From positions 1 to 44,232 of the forward strand of contig JANYGB010000052.1 of NCBI GenBank assembly GCA_025359445.1: DNA of 44,232 bases, read 5' to 3'. This DNA is from Sphingomonadaceae bacterium. Its GTDB lineage: Bacteria > Pseudomonadota > Alphaproteobacteria > Sphingomonadales > Sphingomonadaceae. Of this stretch, positions 16,252 to 24,140 are shown piece after piece. Made by a program: the position numbers and the translations under genes. Below the pieces are notes generated by a model. The model was not told where the DNA came from, did not search any database, and worked only from the letters and a program-made list of their open reading frames with translations. How positions within the stretch are numbered: position 1 is the stretch's first letter; the number at the start of each line of letters is the position of its first letter.

Positions 16252-16269
16252 TGTTGCAGTGCAGCAACA
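16252..16269. promoter_or_regulatory. Inverted repeat resembling a PhaR-type operator
   Basis: The 18 bases TGTTGCAGTGCAGCAACA form an inverted repeat (arms TGTTGC and GCAACA) 92 bases before the outer-membrane protein start. TGC-rich dyads of this kind are bound by PhaR-type regulators in alphaproteobacteria. A 12-base core (GCAGTGCAGCAA) recurs at 38806-38817. The regulator assignment is inference. Confidence 0.35.
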
Positions 16270-16361
16270 GAAATTCGTTATTTGCCGAGTGATGCATCTG
16301 AATCGATTTGCGGTTCGTTAGGGAAAATACCGACCCCTTTTAAACGAACGGAACAATTTCC

Positions 16362-17198
16362 ATGACGCATCGCACCTATCCAGCCCTGGTGGCTTTGGTC
16401 CTCGCCGGACTTGCCTCACCCGCGCTCGCCGACCAAAATGCCGGTGACTACACCGGCCCTTACATTGCCGTATCAGGCGGCCTCTCCACGCACGATAACC
16501 ACGGTGCCGACACCGTGGTGTTCGACACCAACCGCGACGGCAAGTTCGACAACAACGTGCTGACTTCAACCGGTGCCAATGCTTTCAGCCCAGGCTTCTG
16601 CAACGGCAGCTCTACGCTCAATGCGCAGACCACGACCCCGTGCACCACCGACCATGAAGCCGCCGAATACGCAGTGCGGCTCGGCTACGATGCCCGTTAT
16701 GGCGATATTGTCGCAGGCGTGCTGATTGAAGGATCGAAGAGCGATTCGACCGATTCGGTTACGGCCTTCAGCTCCACTCCAGCCGGTTACAGCTTTACCC
16801 GCGGGATCGACTATGCAGTTTCGGCGCGCGCCCGGCTTGGTTATGCTCCCGGTAACCGGGGCCTGATGTATGTCACCGGTGGTCCAAGCTATGCCCGGAT
16901 CAAGCATGATTTCGTCACCACCAACACGGCGAACAGCTTCACGCAGGTCAATCCTGACAAGATGGTATTGGGCTGGCAGGCTGGCGGCGGCGCCGAAGTG
17001 GTGATTGGCGGCGGGCTCACGCTCGGTATGGAATATCTGTACAACCGCTATTACGATGACAAGTATTACGTCGCAATCGGCAATGGTACGGCTGGCCCGA
17101 CCAACCCGTTCGTGCTTGCTGGCGGCGTCAACGCCGGACCGCAGGACATCCGCTATGATTTCCATAGCTTCCGCGCGGTGCTCGGCTTCCGGTTCTAA
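16362..17198 (+). CDS. Outer-membrane beta-barrel protein (OmpW/Omp25-like fold)
   Basis: A 278-residue protein with a signal peptide (MTHRTYPALVALVLAGLASPALAD). The mature part opens with YTGPYIAVSGGLS and continues in alternating hydrophobic strands with aromatic belts (YAVRLGYDARYGDIVAGVLIEG, YAVSARARLGYAPGNRGLMYVTGGPSYARIKHDF, MVLGWQAGGGAEVVIGGGLTLGMEYLYNRYYDD). It ends in FRAVLGFRF, with the terminal Phe that directs outer-membrane insertion. The size fits an eight- to ten-strand barrel. Two cysteines in the first loop may form a disulfide. The substrate or role is unknown. A possible operator lies just upstream (16252-16269). Confidence 0.8.
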   Translation: MTHRTYPALVALVLAGLASPALADQNAGDYTGPYIAVSGGLSTHDNHGADTVVFDTNRDGKFDNNVLTSTGANAFSPGFCNGSSTLNAQTTTPCTTDHEAAEYAVRLGYDARYGDIVAGVLIEGSKSDSTDSVTAFSSTPAGYSFTRGIDYAVSARARLGYAPGNRGLMYVTGGPSYARIKHDFVTTNTANSFTQVNPDKMVLGWQAGGGAEVVIGGGLTLGMEYLYNRYYDDKYYVAIGNGTAGPTNPFVLAGGVNAGPQDIRYDFHSFRAVLGFRF

Positions 17199-17210
17199 CC
17201 TAAACCATTT

Positions 17211-17294
17211 CGTCATTGCGAGTGAAGCGAAGCAATCCAGTGTCAACTGCGTGACGCCCTGGATTGCTTCGTCGCTTTGCGCTTCGCACTGACG
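17211..17294. repeat. Palindromic intergenic repeat (CGTCATTGCGAG family)
   Basis: The left arm begins CGTCATTGCGAGTGAAGCGA and runs through GCAATCCAG. The right arm is its near reverse complement, ending CGCTTCGCACTGACG. It folds into a long imperfect hairpin between two converging genes. Dispersed palindromes with this opening are widespread in sphingomonad and related genomes. Confidence 0.75.
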
Positions 17295-17303
17295 AGTTGC
17301 TGG

Positions 17304-17975
17304 CTACCAACCCATCTTCTTGGCGATGATGTCCCCGATCGGGCTTCGCGTGGCTTTGGCAGCGCGGGACTTGACCGGGGCATCGTCGTATTGGTTTGGC
17401 AAAAGCATGGCCGGGCCACCATAAGCCAATCTGGCCTTGTCGATCCTCGGGACGATTTTGGGCGGTTTGCCCGAATAGATAAATCCCTGCACCGGCCAAA
17501 CCGATCCGCCGATTGCCTGGATCGGCGCATACCACACCCTGACTTCGCTCCAGTCGTTAGCGGGCGAGACGTCGATCACTTTGACGTTGTCTTCGATCTG
17601 GCCGCGGCGGCCGTTGATCGGGCTCCAGTTCGCGTGGCGGATCAGGATTGTCCGGTCGTCGATGATCCGGCTGACTGCGGCAACATGGCCGAGGTGCGAA
17701 TTGCCGTGCGGCCGCAATGCCATCACCGCGCCAACCTTGGGCCAGAACCCGCGGGCATAACGGCCATCGGCCTGACCCCACCAGGTGTAAGCGTCGCCGC
17801 GAATCTGAATGCCGGTGACCTGGCGGGCATAGGGCACGCATTGCAGATAAGGCGGCAGACTTGCGCTGCCGCCGCCATCGACGACATTGTCGTCGGGAAC
17901 TGCAATGGCCGCGCCAAGCGGCACCGCGCCAAGCGCAACCAGTCCGCAACCGATGAGAAGTCCCCGTAGTCCCAT
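17304..17975 (-). CDS. Exported CHAP-domain cysteine peptidase/amidase
   Basis: A 223-residue protein started at ATG 17975 (MGLRGLLIGCGLVALGAVPLG), where a signal peptide begins; the frame reads upstream across the der start, which I reject. The CHAP domain spans ~40-150: the nucleophile C46 in QCVPYAR, then GDAYTWWGQADGRYARG, VGAVMALRP, the catalytic H97 in HLGHVAAV, and IRHANW. Such enzymes cut peptide crosslinks or amide bonds in peptidoglycan. The C-terminal ~70 residues are basic with no known domain. It is divergent from der across ~110 bases and is probably periplasmic. Confidence 0.8.
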   Translation of the reverse strand: MGLRGLLIGCGLVALGAVPLGAAIAVPDDNVVDGGGSASLPPYLQCVPYARQVTGIQIRGDAYTWWGQADGRYARGFWPKVGAVMALRPHGNSHLGHVAAVSRIIDDRTILIRHANWSPINGRRGQIEDNVKVIDVSPANDWSEVRVWYAPIQAIGGSVWPVQGFIYSGKPPKIVPRIDKARLAYGGPAMLLPNQYDDAPVKSRAAKATRSPIGDIIAKKMGW

Positions 17976-18089
17976 GCAGCGGGAAATGGCATAGGGATGG
18001 TTAGCTGGTGACTGCGAAGTATGGTTAACAGCGAAGTAAGGAATGCCGCACCGCTTGCAAAAATGCGCCGCTGCGCCCAGTTGGCGGCC

Positions 18090-19484
18090 ATGGCGCTCCC
18101 CCAAGTCATCATTATCGGCCGTCCCAACGTGGGCAAATCGACGCTGTGGAACCGGCTGGTCGGCAAGAAACTCGCGCTGGTCGACGATCAGCCCGGGGTC
18201 ACGCGTGACCGGCGGATGGGCGATGCCACACTGCTCGGGCTTGATTTCACGCTGGTCGATACCGCCGGGTGGGAAGACGAAGACAGCGCGACTTTGCCGG
18301 GGCGGATGCGTGCACAGACCGAAGCTTCGCTGGTCGGCGCGGATGTGGCGCTGTTCGTGATCGATGCCCGGGCGGGGCTCACCCCGATGGATGAGGAAAT
18401 CGGGCGATACCTGCGCGAAAGCTCGGTCCCGGTGGTGCTGGTCGCCAACAAGGCCGAAGGCCGCTCGGGCGATCACGGGCTGTATGAAAGCTACTCGCTC
18501 GGCTTCGGCGATCCGGTGCCGTTTTCGGCCGAACATGGCGAAGGGCTGGGCGATCTGTTCGAGGCGCTGCTGCCCTTGCTCGATGCGGGTCAGCGCGAGC
18601 GCGATGAATTTGTACCCGACGAAATCGACGAGGAAGACGAGGAAGCGCTTAACCGCGCGCCCTTGAAGCTCGCCATTGTCGGCCGGCCCAACGCCGGCAA
18701 ATCGACGCTGATCAACGCGTTCCTCGGCGAAGACCGCCTACTGACCGGGCCTGAAGCGGGGATCACCCGCGATTCGATTGCGGTCGACTGGATCTGGCAC
18801 GATCCCGATCTGGACGAGGACCGCGTGGTCCGGCTGATCGACACCGCCGGGATGCGCAAGAAGGCGCTGGTGGTCGACAAGCTGGAAAAGCTCGCAGTGG
18901 CAGACGCGCGCCATGCGGTGGACTTTGCCGAAGTGGTCGTGCTGCTGCTCGATGCCACCCGCGGCCTTGAACATCAGGATCTCAAGATCGCCAGCCTGGT
19001 GCTTGAAGAAGGCCGCGCGCTGATCATCGCGATCAACAAGTGGGATGTGGCGCAGGATGCCAGCGGCCTGTTCAACGGGATCCGCGCCGCGCTCGATGAA
19101 GGGCTGTCGCAGGTCAAAGGCCTACCGGTGCTGACGGTCTCGGCGCGCACCGGCAAGGGGCTCGACACGCTGCTCAAAGCCGCGTTCGAAATCCGCGCCG
19201 CCTGGTCAAAACGCGTGCCAACTTCGGCGCTCAACCGCTGGTTCGAGGACGCTGTCAACCGCAACCCGCCGCCGGCGCCCGGCGGCAAGCGGATCAAGCT
19301 GCGCTACATCACCCAGGCCAAGACCCGCCCGCCGGGCTTCGCGATTTTCGGCACCCGGCTGGATGACTTACCGGTCAGTTACCAGCGCTACCTGATCAAC
19401 AGCCTGCGCCGCGATCTGGGGTTTGATGCGGTGCCGGTCAGGTTGATGCTGCGCAGTTCGAAGAACCCGTTCGGGACGGGGTGA
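18090..19484 (+). CDS. der: Ribosome-assembly GTPase Der (EngA)
   Basis: A 464-residue protein, normal for the family. I start it at ATG 18090 (MALPQVIIIGRPNVGKST); upstream residues from 18021 do not fit. Two tandem GTPase domains are intact: G1 GRPNVGKST with DTAG in the first, and GRPNAGKST, DTAGMRKK and NKWD in the second. In the first domain the G4 motif reads NKAE. An acidic linker (DEIDEEDEEA) joins them. The C-terminal KH-like domain starts near WSKRVPTSALNRWFED and includes LRYITQAKTRPPGFAIFGT. Der acts in 50S subunit maturation and is essential in most bacteria. Confidence 0.97.
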   Translation: MALPQVIIIGRPNVGKSTLWNRLVGKKLALVDDQPGVTRDRRMGDATLLGLDFTLVDTAGWEDEDSATLPGRMRAQTEASLVGADVALFVIDARAGLTPMDEEIGRYLRESSVPVVLVANKAEGRSGDHGLYESYSLGFGDPVPFSAEHGEGLGDLFEALLPLLDAGQRERDEFVPDEIDEEDEEALNRAPLKLAIVGRPNAGKSTLINAFLGEDRLLTGPEAGITRDSIAVDWIWHDPDLDEDRVVRLIDTAGMRKKALVVDKLEKLAVADARHAVDFAEVVVLLLDATRGLEHQDLKIASLVLEEGRALIIAINKWDVAQDASGLFNGIRAALDEGLSQVKGLPVLTVSARTGKGLDTLLKAAFEIRAAWSKRVPTSALNRWFEDAVNRNPPPAPGGKRIKLRYITQAKTRPPGFAIFGTRLDDLPVSYQRYLINSLRRDLGFDAVPVRLMLRSSKNPFGTG

Positions 19485-19523
19485 GGGCACCCGTTTCAGT
19501 CCCCGCTCGATTTGTGAGGCAGA

Positions 19524-19560
19524 AAATTGATCAGTAGGTCCGACTGACCAACGTCAATTT
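19524..19560. terminator. Bulged hairpin between converging genes
   Basis: Outer arms AAATTGA (19524-19530) and TCAATTT (19554-19560) and inner arms TCAGT (19531-19535) and ACTGA (19543-19547) form a 12-bp bulged stem. It lies 40 bases after der and just before the end of the minus-strand orphan gene. It could terminate both transcripts; no long T-run is present. Confidence 0.45.
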
Positions 19561-19566
19561 GAACTT

Positions 19567-20070
19567 CTAAGATAGAACTTCGGGTATCCATTCGACGATC
19601 GGCTTCATGGCCAAATACCGGGCTTGGCCCCGCAATTCGGGTTGCGCGGATGGGTCAGTCATCAATTCATAAGAGCCAGATTTGCAGATCATTACCGCTA
19701 GCCCAGGCATAAAAGACGAGAATAGCTTGGCGATGCCTCTCAAATTTCTTTTGTTCCAAGCAATGATAACTTCTTCATCCCCGCCTACTCCACGGCCAAT
19801 ATATGCGTTCCAAAGGTTCGCGAAATCGACTTTATGTGCAATCGAGCCAATTGCGTCCTGGCCTATGGTTGAGCATTCAAAAGCGACCAACGCATATGGC
19901 GTGGCTTTATTGATCGCAACAATCTTTCCATTATCAATTGTAGCAAGCTGTGTGAACCTAGTTACTTTACACACTTGACCATCAAAGGCGGCCCAATCAC
20001 GGTCTCTTGCTAGAACATCGCTCATTTTTTCGCGTAAGCCTCCGTCTATCGAAAAGTTGCACAATTCCAT
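19567..20070 (-). CDS. Orphan cytosolic protein of unknown function
   Basis: A 167-residue protein with no signal peptide. The start is uncertain: ATG 20070 has no ribosome site, while ATG 20025 (MSDVLARDRDW) has GGAGG 13 bases upstream. It contains strand-helix segments (TPYALVAFECSTIGQ, DEEVIIAWNKRNLRGIAKLF) but no motif I recognise. Its base composition is more AT-rich than der and the DUF418 gene on either side, suggesting a single-gene insertion. It ends in PIVEWIPEVLS. It lies convergent with der and 31 bases downstream of the DUF418 gene on the same strand. Confidence 0.55.
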   Translation of the reverse strand: MELCNFSIDGGLREKMSDVLARDRDWAAFDGQVCKVTRFTQLATIDNGKIVAINKATPYALVAFECSTIGQDAIGSIAHKVDFANLWNAYIGRGVGGDEEVIIAWNKRNLRGIAKLFSSFMPGLAVMICKSGSYELMTDPSAQPELRGQARYLAMKPIVEWIPEVLS

Positions 20071-20101
20071 CGCAACAGCAAATCATTGCAATCCTCAAAA
20101 A

Positions 20102-21334
20102 TCACCGCCGAAACCCCAACACCCGCCACTCGGTCAAACTGCGCCAGAGCCACTCCATCGGGCCCTGTCGGTAGCGCGTCAGCCACGGCTGGCTCCATGC
20201 CAGGATCAGCGCCCAGACCAGCAGCACCAGCGTCCAGCGCTGCGCCGCGCCGAACTGACCGAACAGGCCCAGGCCCCAGCCGTAGCACAGCGCGGCCATC
20301 ACCAGGCTGGTGCCGAGGTAGTTGCTGAACGCCATCCGCCCGGCGGCTTCGAGCATTTGGCCCGGCACCCAGCGCAACAGGTGCGGCGCGGCGAGGACCA
20401 AGAGCGCGGCGTAGCCTAGCGCCATGCCGAGGTGGGGCAGGGCGAGGCCGAAGCTGGTGGCGAAGTGTATTGTCACTTCGGGATAGTGAGCGCGGCTGGC
20501 CCATCGCGCGAAGGCGATGGTAACCGCGCCGCCGAGGCCGATCCCCGCGCTTGCCAGCCAGACCATGCGCCGCCTCGGCCACGCCCCGGCGAAGAATCCG
20601 CTGCGGAGCAGGGCCATGCCGAGCAACATCCACGGCAGCGTCTCGCCCCAGTTGTAGGCAATCAGATTGACTGGATCGTCGCCCCGGTTGGTCCACTTGG
20701 CCTGAACCTGCGCGGGCCACGACAGCTTGGCCTCGGCCAAGTCCTTGGCATCCTCGGCGCGGTATTCGGCGAGGTCGGCGGCGTGCTGCGTCAGTACTTT
20801 CGGCGAGGTCGAACCGCTCTCCACGGCAAGTTCGGTCGCCACGCTGGGCAGCCACATCGCCGCGCCCCACACCTGCCACGTTGCCAAAATCAAAGCCGCT
20901 GCGACCACCAACTGGCTGGTTCGCCAGTTCCGCAGCGCGAGCGCTGCGAACCCGATTGCGGCGTAAAGGAACAGGATATCACCGTCCCACACCAACGCGA
21001 AATGCAGATACCCAAACAGCATGAGCCACACGAGCCGCCGCGCCTGCAGCCGCGCGCCGTCGCGTCCGGCCTGGTTGGCGCGCTCGACGAACAGCAGCAG
21101 GCTCGCCCCGAACAGCACCGAGAACAGCGCGCGCATCTTGCCTTCGAACAGCACGAAGGTGAGCAGCCACACAGCGTGATCCTGCCAAACCCCAAGGCGC
21201 GGCATGTCGGGCGAATAGACGGCACTGTCGGGCGCGGCGAACCCGGCGACATTGACCGCCAGGATGCCGAGCACCGCGACCCCGCGGATCAGATCGAGCG
21301 TGCGGATGCGGTCAGTAGGATTCGATGGAAGCAA
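20102..21334 (-). CDS. DUF418 polytopic membrane protein (YeiB-like)
   Basis: A 410-residue inner-membrane protein with about ten hydrophobic segments. The opening TDRIRTLDLIRGVAVLGILAVN is the hallmark of the DUF418/YeiB family (related to acyltransferase-3 proteins). FEGKMRALFSVLFGASLLLF and the C-terminal PGQMLEAAGRMAFSNYLGTSL are also typical. A periplasmic loop lies at about 165-215. The function of the family is not established; a transport or cell-envelope role is usually assumed. The start ATG at 21334 fits the conserved N-terminus. An intergenic palindromic repeat lies upstream. Confidence 0.88.
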   Translation of the reverse strand: MLPSNPTDRIRTLDLIRGVAVLGILAVNVAGFAAPDSAVYSPDMPRLGVWQDHAVWLLTFVLFEGKMRALFSVLFGASLLLFVERANQAGRDGARLQARRLVWLMLFGYLHFALVWDGDILFLYAAIGFAALALRNWRTSQLVVAAALILATWQVWGAAMWLPSVATELAVESGSTSPKVLTQHAADLAEYRAEDAKDLAEAKLSWPAQVQAKWTNRGDDPVNLIAYNWGETLPWMLLGMALLRSGFFAGAWPRRRMVWLASAGIGLGGAVTIAFARWASRAHYPEVTIHFATSFGLALPHLGMALGYAALLVLAAPHLLRWVPGQMLEAAGRMAFSNYLGTSLVMAALCYGWGLGLFGQFGAAQRWTLVLLVWALILAWSQPWLTRYRQGPMEWLWRSLTEWRVLGFRR

Positions 21335-21354
21335 CTCAACGCCCGCCTGCTCGC

Positions 21355-21530
21355 TTCCCCCTTGATGGGGGAAGGATACGAAGCCTTAGCCGCTTTGGCG
21401 GCTTAGGCGAAGTTGGATGGGGGTGAGTTTGCCCCATGCGCCAGTTTTGGCGGTGAAATCACCCTCTCCCAGCCTGCGCTAATTCACTTCGCTCACAAGC
21501 TTCGGCATCCCTCCCCCATCAAGGGGGAGG
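21355..21530. repeat. Long palindromic intergenic repeat (CTCCCC family)
   Basis: The left arm TTCCCCCTTGATGGGGGAA (21355-21373) and the right arm CCCTCCCCCATCAAGGGGG (21509-21527) are near-perfect inverted copies 135 bases apart. Inner arms also pair (GATGGGGGTGA with TCACCCTC). It fills the gap between the DUF418 gene and the Sel1/SPOR gene. A related element occurs at 37074-37190. It looks like a small non-autonomous repeat, with no coding content. Confidence 0.7.
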
Positions 21531-21539
21531 TGATGCGGT

Positions 21540-22661
21540 TCACCCCGGCACCGCGGCGCACGTAATCCCCGCCGCCTTGAGCTTGGCACAAGCCGCCTGC
21601 GCCCCGGCCTGGCTATACCCGCCGGCCTGAAGCTTGATCACCGCCCCGGCCTTGACGTTGAGCCGGGCGTGTCCCGCCAGTTCGGGACGGGCTTTGACTT
21701 TGGCCCACATCGCATCGGCGTTGCTGGCGACGCCGAACGCGCCAAGCTGGACGCGCCAGGTTCCGCCTGATGCTGCCGGGGCAGAAACAGGGACGGGAAC
21801 AGGGGCGGGAGGTGCCTTGATTACCGGACGCGGGGTCGGAGCGGCGACGGCCACGCTTGGCGGCGGGGCCGGGCGCACTGCCACCGGGCGCGGCGCTGGT
21901 GCTGCTGGCCGGGCATAATCGGCGCCCGCCGTGGCCGGGCTGTCACGCCCGGCAACGCGCTGCGCCTCGGTCACCGCGTTGCCGGCCGATGCAACGGTAG
22001 GTCCCTTGGTGGTGCCGATCGGTCCGGTTGTGCCGCCTGGTACCTGACTGCCCAGATCGACCGCCGCCAGTTGCCGCGCGCGGGTTGCATCAGCTTCGCT
22101 GCCCAGCTCAACCGCCATTTGCACGCCTTGCTGGCGCTGCTCGAGCGGGATGTACTGGTCCATCTGCGCCAGCGCGCCCGCAGCTTGGGGCAAGCCCTGC
22201 TGCTGCGCCAGCGTAACCAGCGCATAGGCCCTGACCCAGTCTTTGGGGACCATGTCGCCATTAAAGTGAGCGATGCCGATAAGATACTGCGCGCGCGGAT
22301 CGCCGCGATCGGCGGCGGCGCGCAGATACGGCAGCGCCTTGGCCCGTTCGCCGCGCTGGAACAGCAGCAGCCCGTAATTGTCCGCAGCTTGCAAATGCCC
22401 CATTCCGGCCGCCTGCCCGAACAGCTGTTCGGCGCGCACCAGATCCTGCGGCACGCCTTTGCCCAGCCGGTAAGCTTGCCCCAGGTTGAAGATCGCATCG
22501 CCGTCACCTTTGGTTGCTCCGGCCTGCCATTCCCTTACTGCTGCGGCAAAATCGCCGCGAGTCCAGGCGTCTACTCCGGTCTTGGTATCGGCCACGGCGG
22601 GCTGGCCGAACGACAATCCGGCCCCGAGCGCCAATGCGGCAAGCAAAACGTAGCGACCCAT
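21540..22661 (-). CDS. Exported Sel1-repeat and SPOR-domain protein
   Basis: A 373-residue protein started at ATG 22661 (MGRYVLLAALALGAGLSFGQPAVAD), with CGGGAA upstream. After the signal peptide come Sel1-like repeats (~30-190): GDAIFNLGQAYRLGKGVPQDLVRAEQLFGQAA, DNYGLLLFQRGERAKALPYLRAAADRGDPRAQYLIGIAHFNGD. A Pro/Ala-rich linker follows to ~295. The C-terminal ~75 residues (WRVQLGAFGVASNADAMWAKV through ITCAAVPG) are a SPOR domain, which binds denuded glycan at division septa. This suggests an envelope or septal role. It is divergent from the ParA operon; a second SPOR protein ends that operon. Confidence 0.85.
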   Translation of the reverse strand: MGRYVLLAALALGAGLSFGQPAVADTKTGVDAWTRGDFAAAVREWQAGATKGDGDAIFNLGQAYRLGKGVPQDLVRAEQLFGQAAGMGHLQAADNYGLLLFQRGERAKALPYLRAAADRGDPRAQYLIGIAHFNGDMVPKDWVRAYALVTLAQQQGLPQAAGALAQMDQYIPLEQRQQGVQMAVELGSEADATRARQLAAVDLGSQVPGGTTGPIGTTKGPTVASAGNAVTEAQRVAGRDSPATAGADYARPAAPAPRPVAVRPAPPPSVAVAAPTPRPVIKAPPAPVPVPVSAPAASGGTWRVQLGAFGVASNADAMWAKVKARPELAGHARLNVKAGAVIKLQAGGYSQAGAQAACAKLKAAGITCAAVPG

Positions 22662-22906
22662 AGAATTATTCCCGTGTCCTGATGGCGGTTTACCTTTGGG
22701 TTCGGCTTGCCCCCCGGCATGCCAGCCCACCGCGCTGTGTTGTCGCTAACTGACATAGTAAACGCACCCTTAGCAAAGGGTTTATGAACGCCTGGCACCG
22801 CACTCCGCCGCGCTTCCCGCGCCCGCGTTAACTCAAAATTAGGAACGTTCTGCGATCCCCACCGCAAGTCTTTTTGGGTTTGCGGCATTTTCTTAGGGGA
22901 TAGACT

Positions 22907-23626
22907 TTGCGGGTACTGGCATTGGCATCACAAAAGGGTGGTTCGGGCAAGACAACCTTGTCCGGGCATCTCGCCGTGCAGGCGCAGCGCGCGGGCGCTG
23001 GCCCGGTCGTGCTGATCGACATCGATCCGCAAGGTTCGCTGTCCGATTGGTGGAACGAACGCGAGGCTGAGTTCCCGGCCTTTGCCCAAACCACCGTGGC
23101 CCGGCTTGCCGCCGATCTGGCGGTGCTGCGCCAGCAAGGCTTTCGCCTGGCGGTGATCGATACCCCGCCGGCGATCACGATGGCGATCCAGTCGGTCATC
23201 AATGTGGCCGAGCTGATCGTGGTGCCAACCCGCCCGAGCCCGCACGATCTGCGCGCCGTGGGGGCCACGGTCGATCTGTGCGAACGCGCCGGCAAGCCGC
23301 TGATCTTCGTGATCAACGCCGCCACCCCCAAGGCCAAGATCACTTCGGAAGCCGCTGTGGCACTGTCGCAGCACGGCACTGTCGCGCCGATTACGCTGCA
23401 TCACCGCACCGATTTTGCCGCCTCGATGATCGATGGCCGCACGGTGATGGAAGTCGATCCCAACGGGCGCAGCTCGGCCGAAGTAACCGCGCTGTGGAGC
23501 TACATCTCCGATCGGCTCGAAAAGAATTTCCGCCGGACCGTGTTCGCCGCGCCGACTGCCGTATCGTCGGTGCAGGGCATGCATCGTCCGGCTGGCGGCT
23601 TTGGCCGCCGCGTGGCCGGCTCGTAA
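22907..23626 (+). CDS. ParA/MinD-family ATPase
   Basis: A 239-residue protein started at TTG 22907 (RVLALASQKGGSGKT), with AGGGGA 6 bases upstream. The deviant Walker A KGGSGKTT, switch I/II regions (DIDPQGSLSDWW, VIDTPP) and VVPTRPSPHDLRA are typical of ParA. It has no N-terminal helix-turn-helix, so it is a short, orphan-type ParA rather than the chromosomal ParA of the origin-linked parAB. These ATPases position DNA or protein complexes by ATP-dependent surface binding. The tail (~205-239) is basic and unconserved. An 18-base downstream gap leads to an RHH-like partner. A dyad CCGCAA/TTGCGG lies in the leader (22862-22885). Confidence 0.85.
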   Translation: MRVLALASQKGGSGKTTLSGHLAVQAQRAGAGPVVLIDIDPQGSLSDWWNEREAEFPAFAQTTVARLAADLAVLRQQGFRLAVIDTPPAITMAIQSVINVAELIVVPTRPSPHDLRAVGATVDLCERAGKPLIFVINAATPKAKITSEAAVALSQHGTVAPITLHHRTDFAASMIDGRTVMEVDPNGRSSAEVTALWSYISDRLEKNFRRTVFAAPTAVSSVQGMHRPAGGFGRRVAGS

Positions 23627-23643
23627 GCGAAGGACGCCCCGGC

Positions 23644-24114
23644 ATGGCCGATCACAAACCCATCGCTTCGCTGACCCCGCGCCTGCTTGCGCGCAAGGGC
23701 GGCGCCAAGCCGGCGATGCGCCCGCAGGCCAGTTCTCTGGCGATCAGTCATGAAGAGTTCGGTCACGAGGATCTGGGCTGGAACGACATGGGCGATAATG
23801 AAGGTGCCGAAGAATACGGCCAGGTCGTCTCGATCGATTCGGCGAGCCGCACCCAGCAGATCCCCGAAGTGTTGCACCAGCAGCGTAGCCTTGGCCGCGA
23901 GCTGCGCGCCGAACGCCGTTCGGCCTTGGCCGAAGGCCGCCGCGCCGCGTTTACTTTGCGGCTCGACGCCGCGCGCCACCTCCAGTTGCGGCTGGCCTGC
24001 ACTGTCAACGGCCGCAGCGCCCAGCAATTGATGACTGAAGCGCTCGACCGGCTGCTCGCCGATCAACCCGATATCGCCCAACTCGCCGCGCAAGTGGCCC
24101 AGAGTCGCACATGA
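23644..24114 (+). CDS. Probable ribbon-helix-helix partner of the ParA ATPase
   Basis: A 156-residue protein started at ATG 23644 (MADHKPIASLTPRLLARKG), with AAGGA upstream; the same frame is open back to 23278 inside parA but without support. The first ~90 residues are polar and probably flexible. The C-terminal ~65 residues look like a ribbon-helix-helix domain: a strand (RRAAFTLRLDAARHLQLR), then helices RLACTVNG and SAQQLMTEALDRLL. Small RHH proteins are the usual DNA-binding partners of short ParA proteins. The RHH call rests on pattern, not on a known homologue. Its stop overlaps an ATG of the next frame by four bases. Confidence 0.65.
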   Translation: MADHKPIASLTPRLLARKGGAKPAMRPQASSLAISHEEFGHEDLGWNDMGDNEGAEEYGQVVSIDSASRTQQIPEVLHQQRSLGRELRAERRSALAEGRRAAFTLRLDAARHLQLRLACTVNGRSAQQLMTEALDRLLADQPDIAQLAAQVAQSRT

Positions 24115-24140
24115 ATTTTCTCGAGGAAGGGACCACTCCC

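Noticed and set aside
17976..18536. Upstream extension of the CHAP protein frame to 18536
   Set aside because: It would overlap der on the opposite strand; the signal peptide begins at 17975.
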